In this document: one piece after another, positions 1 through 6,018 of the stretch | How positions within the stretch are numbered: the first letter of the stretch is position 1 | Layout: every line of letters begins with the position of its first letter | Assembly (NCBI GenBank): GCA_013205365.1 | Contig: JABMNC010000041.1 | Location: forward strand, 1-6,117 | Direction: 5' to 3' | Origin: Cryomorphaceae bacterium | GTDB taxonomy: Bacteria; Bacteroidota; Bacteroidia; Flavobacteriales; Schleiferiaceae | DNA length: 6,117 bases | The notes under the pieces: model-generated | Told to the model about the DNA's origin: nothing | The model's database searches: none | Seen by the model: the letters and a program-made list of their open reading frames with translations, nothing else | Position numbers and translations under genes: made by a program

Positions 1-285
1 GCAATGACCGAAGTGCTTTTAGGCCTACTCGATCATGTGGCAGAGCAGACCGGCCAAAAAATTAGGATTTTGACCCCTCGTGACCCGCAGCACCGCGGAT
101 GCCAAATCTCGGTTCAGTTTGAAGGCCGAGACCGAAGCTTCTTTGACGCTCTGGTCGCCAAGGGGGTCTATGCAGACTGGCGCGAACCGGGCACGGTGCG
201 CATGGCACTGGCGCCGCTTTATTCTTCGTTTAACGACTTAGCCCGCCTCGAGGTCCTGCTTTTTGAAACCCTTGCCCAACCCTAA
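1..285 (+). CDS. kynU: Kynureninase, C-terminal part (5' end outside window)
   Basis: Kynureninase (EC 3.7.1.3) is a cytosolic PLP enzyme. It hydrolyses 3-hydroxykynurenine (or kynurenine) to 3-hydroxyanthranilate (or anthranilate) and alanine. Only the last 94 codons are present; the frame is open to base 1, so the Met codon at base 4 is internal. Seen directly: the family's C-terminal signatures TPRDP followed by RGCQ (about bases 73-105), DWREP (175-189) and a PLY-x-SF stretch near 217-231. These belong to the small C-terminal domain that shapes the active site and binds the substrate carboxylate. The PLP lysine lies upstream, out of view. The stop is TAA at 283-285, and only 15 bases separate it from kmo, so the two are almost certainly cotranscribed and catalyse consecutive reactions in the order Kmo then KynU. 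The family is assigned with high confidence. Confidence 0.93.
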   Translation, partial: AMTEVLLGLLDHVAEQTGQKIRILTPRDPQHRGCQISVQFEGRDRSFFDALVAKGVYADWREPGTVRMALAPLYSSFNDLARLEVLLFETLAQP

Positions 286-300
286 AAACGCAGCACCGCG

Positions 301-1650
301 ATGAACCAGCCCAAACACGCAGCCGTGGTAGGCTCCGGACTTGTCGGGAGCCTTTGGACCACCTTTTTAGCGCAGCGAGGCTACCGCGTGGACGTCTTTG
401 AACGCCGGGGCGACTCCCGCCGCGCAGGCTACCAGGGCGGGCGATCCATCAATCTTGCCCTAAGCGACCGCGGATGGCGGGCCTTGGAGGCCGTTGGCGT
501 GGCAGAAGCCGTGCGCCGCGAAGCGATTCCCATGTACCGCCGCGTCATGCACGCCAAAGACGGAAGCCTAAGCACCCAGCCCTACGGCAAGGAAGGCCAA
601 GCGATTTGGTCGGTTTCGCGGGGCGGAATCAACATGGCCCTGATGACCGAGGCCGAAAAGCACCCCAACGTTAGCATTCACTTTGAACACAACACCGACC
701 TGGTGGACGCCGACCAGGGCCGAATCCAATGGACCGCACCCGACTCCAGCGGCCAAGGGCAATTTGACGCCGTTTTTTCAACGGACGGTGCCAACTCGGG
801 AATCCGCCAGGCCCTGCAGCGCGAAGGCGCAATGGAGTGGGGCGAGCAAGTAATCGAGCACGGATACAAGGAACTGGTCATACCCGCCGGGCCGAATGGC
901 AGCTCATTGATCGAGCGCGAAGCCCTTCACATATGGCCCCGAGCGAGCTACATGCTCATTGGCCTCCCCAACCCCGACGGAAGCTTTACCATGACCCTGT
1001 TCTTCCCGAACGAAGGCCCGGTCAGCTTTGCCTCCCTGGCCGACCCTGCGGTGGCGGCGGTATTTTTTGCGGAACATTTTGCGGACGCCTACGCCATGAT
1101 GCCCGACTTTGAAGCCCAGTGGGCTCACTACCCCTCAAGCAAACTCTCTATTGTGCGCAGCTGGCCCTGGTCCAAGGGCAAGGTGGTACTCTTTGGAGAC
1201 GCGACGCACGCCATTGTTCCCTTCTACGGGCAAGGAATGAATTCTGGGTTCGAGGACTGCTTTGAGCTGAACCGCATGATGGACGCCCTGGGTGAGGAGC
1301 CAGGGACGATTTTTCCTGCCTTTGAAGCCGAGCGCAAGCCCAATGCCGACGCCATCGCCGAGCTCGCCCTGCTGAACTTCATCGAAATGCGAGACCTCAC
1401 CGGCCAGCCCGAGTTTTTGCTGCGCAAAAAAATTGAATCGGTCCTGCACAGCGAGCAGCCCAAGCGGTGGATTCCGCTATACACCCAGGTAACCTTTAGC
1501 CAAATACCCTACTCCGTGGCCTTAGAATGCGGACAAAAGATGGATCGCGTCTTTGCCGAGGTAATGCAGTGGCCCGACCTAGCGAGCACCTGGAACCAGC
1601 CCGAAACCCTACAAAAAATATGGGAAGTGGCCGCGAAGGAGGGAATTTAA
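301..1650 (+). CDS. kmo: Kynurenine 3-monooxygenase (FAD-dependent)
   Basis: This enzyme (EC 1.14.13.9) hydroxylates L-kynurenine to 3-hydroxykynurenine with NADPH and O2; the product is the substrate of the upstream kynureninase. The 449 residues fit the bacterial family length. Seen directly: the FAD dinucleotide fold G11-S-G-L-V-G16 with the ribose-binding acid E34; the KMO-typical SINLALS stretch (49-55); R81 and Y95 at positions matching the substrate-binding Arg/Tyr pair known in characterised KMOs; the DG motif at 162-163 followed by R169; and the second FAD motif GDATHAIVPFYGQGMN at 299-314. Residues from about 350 to the end form the helical C-terminal region; no membrane anchor like that of eukaryotic KMO is evident. 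ATG 301 is the only start possible after the in-frame kynU stop. The likely role of the pair is the eukaryotic-type route from tryptophan to quinolinate and NAD, inferred because the later genes are not in view. Confidence 0.95.
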   Translation: MNQPKHAAVVGSGLVGSLWTTFLAQRGYRVDVFERRGDSRRAGYQGGRSINLALSDRGWRALEAVGVAEAVRREAIPMYRRVMHAKDGSLSTQPYGKEGQAIWSVSRGGINMALMTEAEKHPNVSIHFEHNTDLVDADQGRIQWTAPDSSGQGQFDAVFSTDGANSGIRQALQREGAMEWGEQVIEHGYKELVIPAGPNGSSLIEREALHIWPRASYMLIGLPNPDGSFTMTLFFPNEGPVSFASLADPAVAAVFFAEHFADAYAMMPDFEAQWAHYPSSKLSIVRSWPWSKGKVVLFGDATHAIVPFYGQGMNSGFEDCFELNRMMDALGEEPGTIFPAFEAERKPNADAIAELALLNFIEMRDLTGQPEFLLRKKIESVLHSEQPKRWIPLYTQVTFSQIPYSVALECGQKMDRVFAEVMQWPDLASTWNQPETLQKIWEVAAKEGI

Positions 1651-1674
1651 CCCCTGGGCCTGCGGCCTCTGCGA

Positions 1675-2433
1675 TCAGCCGAGTGCTTCGCGAACCTTTT
1701 TAAACAGCGCACTTACAAAGACGTAGTCCACGACTTCTTGGTCGGTCGCCTTGAGAATCTCGGGGCCGGAACCCTCCCAAACCTTGTAGCCGTGGCGCAG
1801 GAGCACCACGTGGTCTCCGATTTCGAGTACCGAATTCATGTCGTGGGTATTCACCACCGTGGTCATGCCAAATTCGCGAGTGAGTTCCTGAATAAGTTGG
1901 TCAATAACCACTGAGGTTTCGGGGTCAAGTCCGGAATTGGGCTCGTCGCAAAACAGGTACTTCGGATTCAGCGCAATAGCACGGGCAATAGCCACACGCT
2001 TTTGCATTCCTCCCGACAGCTCTGCCGTGTTCTTTCGCAGGGCCGACTGCGGAATTCGGACTCGGTCGAGGCAAAAAGCAATGCGGGCATTTTTTTCAGA
2101 CAGCGGCATGGTCGAGAAGAAATCCAGAGGAAAACGCACGTTTTCTTCAACCGTGAGGCTAGTGAAAAGGGCTGAGGCCTGAAAAACCATTCCCATTTCT
2201 TGGCGAAGGACCTTGCGTTCTCGCTCGGGCATTCCCGTCCAATCCCTTCCGTCGAGAAGCACCTGACCTGCATCTGGCTTGACCAGACCGACGATGGATT
2301 TGAGCAAGACCGTTTTGCCGGATCCGCTCGAACCAATAATCAGGTTGCACTGCCCGCGCTGAAGCTGCATGTCAATACCCTTGAGTACCTCTTGGTCCCC
2401 AAAGGACTTCTTGATTCCCCGAACTTCGATCAC
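1675..2433 (-). CDS. mlaF: MlaF-type ABC transporter ATP-binding protein
   Basis: This is the cytoplasmic ATPase of an Mla/MCE-type lipid transporter, which moves phospholipid between inner and outer membranes in Gram-negative cells. It has 252 residues and all the ABC motifs: Walker A GSSGSGKT (34-41), Q-loop Q85 in MVFQ, signature LSGGMQKR (139-146), Walker B YLFCDEP (159-165) with catalytic E164, D-loop SGLD (167-170) and switch H197. The overall pattern fits the MlaF/Ttg2A branch rather than importers of small solutes. The start is GTG at 2433-2431. It lies 3 bases after the TAG of the permease gene and in the same frame, so the two are cotranscribed and probably translationally coupled. 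The next in-frame Met is at residue 22 and would remove the first strand. The gene converges on kmo with only 24 bases between stops. No MCE (MlaD) gene follows, so the partner must be encoded elsewhere. Confidence 0.93.
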   Translation of the reverse strand: MIEVRGIKKSFGDQEVLKGIDMQLQRGQCNLIIGSSGSGKTVLLKSIVGLVKPDAGQVLLDGRDWTGMPERERKVLRQEMGMVFQASALFTSLTVEENVRFPLDFFSTMPLSEKNARIAFCLDRVRIPQSALRKNTAELSGGMQKRVAIARAIALNPKYLFCDEPNSGLDPETSVVIDQLIQELTREFGMTTVVNTHDMNSVLEIGDHVVLLRHGYKVWEGSGPEILKATDQEVVDYVFVSALFKKVREALG

Positions 2434-2436
2434 CGC

Positions 2437-3183
2437 CTACTGAAGCATTACGTTAGTGAGAATGTAGTTGAATAAGATGATGGTGAACGACATGGCAACC
2501 ACCGCCTTGGTACTGGCTTTACCGACTTCGACCGCTCCGCCCTTGACGTTGAATCCGTACCAAGCCGAGATGGAACTGATGATAAAGGCAAAAAATACCG
2601 TCTTCGTTAGGGCATAGACGACAAAGAAGGGGTTGAACTCATCAAAATAGCCCATTAAGAAATAGTCGGGATTGACCATTTGCAGCCAGTCACCCGCCAG
2701 GTAGCCGCCCAAAAGGCCCATGCCAATGCTAAAAATAATTAAAACAGGAAAAAACATCAGGCAGGCAGCAATTTTAGGAAGCACCAAATAGCCGGCAGGA
2801 TTAATACCCATTACCTGAAGCGCATCCATTTGCTCGGTAACCCTCATGGCCCCCAAAGAGGATGATATGTTGGAACCCACCTTACCCGCCAAAATCAGCG
2901 ATACGATGGTGGGTGAGAATTCCAGTACAATGCCTTCTCGGACCGCCACGCCAATAAAGAGGTCGGGTATGAAGGGGTCGTCGAGGTTTATGGCTGTTTG
3001 AATGGTCAATACGGCCCCCATAAATAAGGAAATGAAAATCACTAAGGGGATGCTGCTCAGGCCTAAGAGCTCGATTTCACGCATTAAGGATTTACCAAAT
3101 TCACGCCATGATTCGGGACGGCGAAGTACCGATCCGAGAAAAAGGAAGTAAGACCCGAGTCCGAGAAAAAATCCGTTGAGCAT
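2437..3183 (-). CDS. mlaE: MlaE/YrbE-type ABC transporter permease
   Basis: This is the inner-membrane permease partner of the following MlaF-type ATPase. The family signature is clear: a VREGIVLEFSPT stretch, then LILAGKVGS (97-104), then GAMRVTEQMDALQVMGINP (111-129), the cytoplasmic coupling region diagnostic of MlaE. Hydrophobic segments are visible near residues 45-65, 90-104, 133-163, 187-209 and 225-245, with a short hydrophobic N-terminal helix at 5-20; 248 residues is a usual length. I place the start at ATG 3183-3181. The frame could be extended 3 codons to a TTG at 3192-3190, but that TTG is part of the TTTG of the minus-strand -7 element (3197-3190), so it would not be in the transcript. 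With ATG 3183 the message would be leaderless or nearly so. The stop is TAG at 2439-2437, 3 bases before mlaF. The lipid substrate is inferred from the family, not seen. Confidence 0.92.
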   Translation of the reverse strand: MLNGFFLGLGSYFLFLGSVLRRPESWREFGKSLMREIELLGLSSIPLVIFISLFMGAVLTIQTAINLDDPFIPDLFIGVAVREGIVLEFSPTIVSLILAGKVGSNISSSLGAMRVTEQMDALQVMGINPAGYLVLPKIAACLMFFPVLIIFSIGMGLLGGYLAGDWLQMVNPDYFLMGYFDEFNPFFVVYALTKTVFFAFIISSISAWYGFNVKGGAVEVGKASTKAVVAMSFTIILFNYILTNVMLQ

Positions 3184-3189
3184 TGAATT

Positions 3190-3197
3190 CAAAGGTA
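3190..3197 (-). promoter_or_regulatory. Bacteroidota -7 promoter element driving mlaE-mlaF
   Basis: Read on the minus strand, bases 3197-3190 are TACCTTTG, a full match to the Bacteroidota housekeeping-sigma -7 consensus TAnnTTTG. Six bases (AATTCA) separate it from the ATG of mlaE at 3183, so transcription would begin at or just before the start codon. I see no clear -33 TTTG at the expected distance (about 3215-3225). The assignment rests on the -7 match and on its position in the only divergent gap of the window. Confidence 0.65.
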
Positions 3198-3200
3198 AGC

Positions 3201-3208
3201 TACCTTCG
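3201..3208 (+). promoter_or_regulatory. -7 promoter element driving the small lipoprotein gene
   Basis: TACCTTCG matches TAnnTTTG at all but one fixed position. It ends 4 bases before the ATG at 3213, so the message would start at or beside that ATG (leaderless). Possible -33 TTG triplets lie at 3176-3178 (22 bases away) and 3183-3185 (15 bases away); neither spacing is ideal. Together with the minus-strand element at 3190-3197 it forms a palindrome broken only by a 3-base centre and one mismatched pair. It may also supply transcription to the sprT-like/purK/purE unit by read-through of the terminator, since no better promoter is visible before 3380. Confidence 0.5.
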
Positions 3209-3212
3209 GGGC

Positions 3213-3317
3213 ATGAAGCGACGATTTTGGATTGTACTGTTTGCGCTATGCTGCGCTACCACCATGGTTTCCTGCGGAGCCGGGCGCGACTGCGACTGCC
3301 CAAGCTTTAAAAACTAG
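3213..3317 (+). CDS. Very small lipoprotein (34 residues), function unknown
   Basis: ATG 3213 opens a 34-codon frame ending at TAG 3315-3317. The product has a complete lipoprotein signal: basic MKRR, hydrophobic core FWIVLFALCCATT (5-17), then M-V-S-C with the lipidated cysteine at C21. After cleavage only 14 residues would remain (CGAGRDCDCPSFKN), with two further cysteines in a C-D-C-P pattern (C27, C29). The -3 position is Met rather than the usual Leu, so the lipobox is acceptable but not perfect. There is no Asp after C21, and I see no surface-export acidic motif. A promoter element ends 4 bases upstream and a terminator follows immediately, so this can be a self-contained transcription unit of roughly 150 bases. 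I do not recognise a function. Tiny Cys-containing lipoproteins of this sort are common and poorly annotated in Bacteroidota (general knowledge). The alternative is a non-coding leader of the downstream operon. Confidence 0.6.
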   Translation: MKRRFWIVLFALCCATTMVSCGAGRDCDCPSFKN

Positions 3318-3318
3318 G

Positions 3319-3373
3319 TTGGGCTGCGCCCTCCTAAGGACCTGGTGCAAGCAGCCCGGGTTTTCTTAATTTT
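3319..3373 (+). terminator. Rho-independent terminator after the lipoprotein gene
   Basis: GGGCTGC at 3321-3327 pairs exactly with GCAGCCC at 3351-3357, and two T-G wobbles (3319-3320 with 3358-3359) extend the stem. The 23-base loop is long. The right arm is followed by TTTTCTTAATTTT (3361-3373), and AAAAC at 3310-3314 can pair with GTTTT at 3360-3364. It starts two bases after the lipoprotein stop and ends just before the GTG of the sprT-like gene. It may be a full terminator or a partial one that lets the purine unit be transcribed. A competing shorter pairing (GCGCC 3326-3330 with GGTGC 3344-3348, including one G-T pair) would disrupt the stem. Confidence 0.6.
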
Positions 3374-3379
3374 ACCCTT

Positions 3380-3991
3380 GTGAACAGCCTAGACCTCAAC
3401 TGGCGACGCCTCGCCGGACGAATTCCTGAAGCGGCGGAGGCCGAGGCTTCGCGCATCGTGCGCGCCTTTAAGGGGGAAGTGGCGCTTACGCCTCCGCGTT
3501 CTAGCAAATGGGGTTCCTACCGGTGGCGGCCCGACCTGGGGGCCAAAATTTTCTTAAACCGCGACCTTCAGCCCGAAGCCATGCTAATTACCCTGCTGCA
3601 CGAACTTGCCCATGCCCAAGTGCGTTCTTGGGACGGAGTTGGCTGCATGCCCCACGGCAGCGAATGGCAAGGGCGGTACCGCGACCTGCTCGGCCCGTTT
3701 TTGGATGTCCCCGGAGTCTTTAGTCCGGCCGTAGTACGTGCCCTTAAGAACCAATTCCACAAGCCCAAGGCTTCCTGCGGAGCCGCTCCTGACCTGCTTC
3801 GAGCACTTCGCGCGGACTCGGACGCGCTCCGCGTGGAACAGCTGCCCGAGGGAAGCTGGTTCCGCCTTGCAAACGGAATGGAATTTCGCAAGGGGCCCAA
3901 GCGCCGCAGTCGCTTTGCCTGCACCGAGAAAAAAACCGGCCGTACCTTTACCGTGCACGCACTCGCTGAGGCGACGCGCTCCCAAGAATGA
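3380..3991 (+). CDS. SprT-like zinc metalloprotease-domain protein
   Basis: This 203-residue protein belongs to the SprT-like (SprT/Spartan-fold) group in its Bacteroidota form. Seen directly: the zincin motif H74-E-L-A-H78 with catalytic E75; H92 in PHGSEW as the probable third zinc ligand; an upstream R-SSKWGSYRW segment (40-50) typical of the group; and a C-terminal mini-domain (about 158-197) with GSWFRLANGMEF, a KRRSR basic patch and a terminal AEA. SprT and Spartan are linked to DNA-protein crosslink repair in other organisms; for this small bacterial form the substrate is unknown. No signal peptide is visible, so it is cytoplasmic. The start is GTG 3380: the frame has a TAA at 3335-3337, no ATG lies between, and the next Met (68) would delete conserved sequence. 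No ribosome-binding site is apparent. The stop overlaps purK by 4 bases (ATGA). Confidence 0.87.
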   Translation: MNSLDLNWRRLAGRIPEAAEAEASRIVRAFKGEVALTPPRSSKWGSYRWRPDLGAKIFLNRDLQPEAMLITLLHELAHAQVRSWDGVGCMPHGSEWQGRYRDLLGPFLDVPGVFSPAVVRALKNQFHKPKASCGAAPDLLRALRADSDALRVEQLPEGSWFRLANGMEFRKGPKRRSRFACTEKKTGRTFTVHALAEATRSQE

Positions 3992-5157
3992 GTTCTCCTC
4001 TCGCCAACCCCAACTTTGAAATTGCCCTTCTCGGTGGCGGACAACTGGGTAAAATGCTTCTGGCCGAAGCATTGAGAATGGACGTTTCGGTGCGTGTGCT
4101 CGATCCCGACCCCAAGGCGCCCTGCCGCTTGGGCCTTCGCCGCTTTGAAGAAGGCGACTTCAGGGATTTTGATACCGTAGTTCGCTTCGCCCGCGGAGCC
4201 CAGTCGGCCGTGATCGAAATCGAAACCGTGAATGCCGACGCACTGGAGCTGTTGGAGTCTGAGGGGGTACGGTGCTTTCCTCCTTCTGCGGCCCTGCGAA
4301 TCATACAAAACAAGGCTGCCCAAAAGAATTTTTGGTTGGAGAACGGCCTGCCGAGCTCAAAATTTGAGCGTTTTAGCGGCGGCGCAAGCCTTAGGGCGGC
4401 AGTGGCCGAAGGACGCTGGACCCTTCCCCTGGTTTGGAAGCTTGCCGAAGGAGGCTACGACGGCTTTGGCGTTGCCCTAATGCGCCGGCCTGAAGAACTG
4501 GATAATCTTCCTGAGCAGGCCTGTATTGCCGAGAGCCTGGTGGATATTGCCGAAGAAATCGGGGTAATTGTCGCCTGCCATCCCGACGGGAGCATGGCGA
4601 CTTTTCCGCCGGTGGCCATGGAATTTCACCCGAGTGCCAACCAGGTCGAATTCGTGGTTTGCCCCGCTCCCCTGCCTGCCGAGGCTTTGGCCGAAGCCGA
4701 AGAACTTGCCCGTCGGGCGGCCAGCGCACTCGGAATCTTAGGCCTTCTGGCCGTTGAGCTGTTCTACACCCGTGACGGGCAATGGCTCATCAACGAAGTG
4801 GCTCCGCGCCCTCATAATTCTGGACACCTAACGATTGAAGGCTGCGAGACCTCGCAGTTTGAGCAGCTCCTGCGCTGCGCCACCGGACTCCCCTTGGGTT
4901 CAACGGCACTGCGCCAACCCACCGTAATGGCCAACGTGGTCGGTGCTGCAGGGCATCATGGTCCGGTCGCCTACGAGGGCTTGGAACGCGCCCTTGCGGT
5001 ACCCGGAACCCGGCTGCACCTCTACGGAAAATCAGAAACTCGCCCCTTTCGCAAACTGGGCCATTGGACTGCCGTAGGCAAGAGCCTCGACGAGGCCCGA
5101 AGCCGAGCTGCAGCCGCCCGCAACGCACTAACCGCCATTAGCCACTCTCAATCATGA
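3988..5157 (+). CDS. purK: N5-carboxyaminoimidazole ribonucleotide synthase
   Basis: PurK (EC 6.3.4.18) uses ATP and bicarbonate to carboxylate AIR to N5-CAIR, step 6a of bacterial purine synthesis. It has 389 residues in the ATP-grasp layout. Seen directly: N-terminal Rossmann-like GGGQLGKML (16-24) and VLDPDPKAPC (37-46); the IEIETVNADAL region (77-87); ATP-binding K151 with the glycine loop GGYDGFG (155-161); the E182-S-L-V...E189-E190 stretch that contacts nucleotide; a catalytic N269-E270; and APRPHNSGH (272-280) lining the AIR/ADP site. The loop position that is Gln in the enterobacterial enzyme (GGYDG-x-GQ) is Val here; I take this as lineage variation. ATG 3988 overlaps the previous stop by 4 bases, and its own stop overlaps purE by 4, indicating coupled translation. 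The gene order purK-purE is the reverse of the common enterobacterial purEK. Confidence 0.96.
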   Translation: MSSPLANPNFEIALLGGGQLGKMLLAEALRMDVSVRVLDPDPKAPCRLGLRRFEEGDFRDFDTVVRFARGAQSAVIEIETVNADALELLESEGVRCFPPSAALRIIQNKAAQKNFWLENGLPSSKFERFSGGASLRAAVAEGRWTLPLVWKLAEGGYDGFGVALMRRPEELDNLPEQACIAESLVDIAEEIGVIVACHPDGSMATFPPVAMEFHPSANQVEFVVCPAPLPAEALAEAEELARRAASALGILGLLAVELFYTRDGQWLINEVAPRPHNSGHLTIEGCETSQFEQLLRCATGLPLGSTALRQPTVMANVVGAAGHHGPVAYEGLERALAVPGTRLHLYGKSETRPFRKLGHWTAVGKSLDEARSRAAAARNALTAISHSQS

Positions 5158-5657
5158 AGACCAAAGAATCCGCCCGCGTGGGCATAGTCATGGGAAGCCA
5201 AAGCGACCTGCCCGTCATGCAAGGCGCTGCAGACAGCCTCAAAGAATTTGGAATAGCCTACGAAATCACCGTGGTCTCGGCCCATCGAAGCCCCCTGCGT
5301 ATGATCGAGTACGCCCAACAGGCCGCCGGTCGCGGAATCCAAGTCATCATCGCGGGAGCCGGCGGAGCGGCACACCTCCCAGGCATGATAGCGAGCGCAA
5401 CTCCCCTTCCCGTGATTGGGGTTCCGGTCAAAAGCAGCAATTCCATGGACGGATGGGATTCCGTTTTAAGTATTTTGCAAATGCCTAAAGGAGTTCCCGT
5501 AGCTACGGTGGCCTTAAACGGAGGCGCCAACGCCGGCATCCTTGCCACACAAATTTTGGGTGCCACCGACCCAAGCCTAAGGCAAGTCATAGCCGACTAC
5601 AAAGAAACCATGCGCCTCTCGGTAGAAGACATGGCAAAGTCAGTGGAAAATTCGTAA
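5154..5657 (+). CDS. purE: N5-carboxyaminoimidazole ribonucleotide mutase (class I PurE)
   Basis: PurE (EC 5.4.99.18) converts the PurK product N5-CAIR to CAIR, completing the two-step bacterial route. The 167 residues are the normal size of the octameric class I enzyme. Seen directly: GIVMGSQSDLPVM (10-22), the phosphate-binding N-terminal signature; catalytic H44 in SAHRSP (42-47); AGAGGAAHLPGM (68-79); and IGVPVKSSNSMDGWDSVLSI (88-107) followed by QMPKGVPVATVAL (109-121), the pattern of class I mutases rather than the class II AIR carboxylases of animals. The presence of PurK next door agrees with class I. The start ATG 5154 overlaps the purK stop (ATGA). The stop TAA 5655-5657 is followed after 9 bases by the start of a small ORF in the same frame. 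Confidence 0.97.
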   Translation: MKTKESARVGIVMGSQSDLPVMQGAADSLKEFGIAYEITVVSAHRSPLRMIEYAQQAAGRGIQVIIAGAGGAAHLPGMIASATPLPVIGVPVKSSNSMDGWDSVLSILQMPKGVPVATVALNGGANAGILATQILGATDPSLRQVIADYKETMRLSVEDMAKSVENS

Positions 5658-5666
5658 GTTCAACTC

Positions 5667-5804
5667 ATGAGTCAATCAAAAACCGACAATTGGGACTGGG
5701 ACGCGATTGAAGAAGCGGCTCAGATTGGCCGTGAGAGTCCGTTGAGTTCCACTCAAAACGTGAAGCAGATGCTTAACCAAATTCTTGAGGCCGCGAAGCA
5801 TTAA
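5667..5804 (+). CDS. Candidate antitoxin of a RelE/ParE-type pair (45 residues)
   Basis: ATG 5667 opens a 45-codon frame ending TAA 5802-5804, 9 bases after purE and overlapping the toxin-like gene by 20 bases. The N-terminal third is acidic and Trp-containing (TDNWDWDAIEEAA, 6-18), followed by a G-x-E-SPLSS turn and a predicted amphipathic helix (VKQMLNQILEAAK, 32-44). Position, size and overlap are those of a type II antitoxin, and the first half loosely resembles the toxin-binding tails of such proteins. I see no ribbon-helix-helix or other DNA-binding domain, so it is either a compact form or the remains of a longer antitoxin. No sequence family is recognised with certainty; the role is inferred mainly from the neighbour. 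Confidence 0.5.
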   Translation: MSQSKTDNWDWDAIEEAAQIGRESPLSSTQNVKQMLNQILEAAKH

Positions 5805-6018
5805 ATTTCCCACCAAAGCCAATCAAGACCTCTTAGAAATTTTTCAGTATTCGCTTGAAGCGTTTGGGGAAGCTCAAGCTGAGCATTACGTATCGGATGT
5901 GCTCAAGCGAATAAATATCCTCAGCCTATTCCCAATGATTGGTGTCCAATCGAAGAAATCCTCACTTCGAATTTTACCCGTACAAAGTCATGTTATTGTG
6001 TACGAAGTATACCCGTAG
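5785..6018 (+). CDS. RelE/ParE-family toxin, truncated by an in-frame TAG
   Basis: The 77 readable residues follow the ParE-like pattern: A12-x-x-D15-L-x-x-I19-x-x-Y22, G28-x-A30-x-A32-x-x-Y35, P50-x-x-G53, L61-R62, and the strand HVIVYEV (69-75). Members of the family inhibit gyrase or cleave ribosome-bound mRNA; which applies here cannot be read. The usual length is about 90-100 residues, and the last conserved strand (I-L-R-I-L-H-x-R type) is missing from the product. It is present in frame right after the TAG at 6016-6018 (see 6019-6072), so this is most likely a nonsense-mutated toxin. The start is TTG 5785, the only usual start codon between the in-frame TGA at 5761-5763 and the first conserved residues. 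It overlaps the antitoxin-like gene by 20 bases. A hand count of 5821-5880 gives 24 G/C of 60, against 33 of 60 in purK (4801-4860). Confidence 0.72.
   Translation: MRPRSIKFPTKANQDLLEIFQYSLEAFGEAQAEHYVSDVLKRINILSLFPMIGVQSKKSSLRILPVQSHVIVYEVYP

Noticed and set aside
1135..1484. Minus-strand ORFs inside kmo
   Set aside because: They are shadow frames of a complete and strongly conserved monooxygenase gene.
1656..1668. GGCC-TGC-GGCC hairpin in the kmo/mlaF convergent gap as a bidirectional terminator
   Set aside because: The stem is only four base pairs with a three-base loop and no T-tract on either strand. The 24-base gap otherwise shows nothing.
2200..2475. 91-codon plus-strand ORF across the mlaE/mlaF junction
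   Set aside because: It is antisense to two well-supported genes, with no motif and no start context.
3235..3243. TACTGTTTG as an internal promoter
   Set aside because: The TA-to-TTTG spacing is three bases instead of two, it lies inside the lipoprotein frame, and it has no supporting -33 element.
3373..3380. TACCCTTG as a -7 promoter element for the sprT-like gene
   Set aside because: It is one base from the consensus but overlaps the GTG start. Transcription would begin inside the gene, and the conserved N-terminus argues against a later start. No -33 element is visible.
3568..4323. 251-codon open frame on the minus strand
   Set aside because: It lies entirely antisense to the sprT-like gene and purK, both with clear motifs. 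Its translation is Arg/Ser-rich and shows no recognisable fold, as expected from a GC-rich shadow frame.
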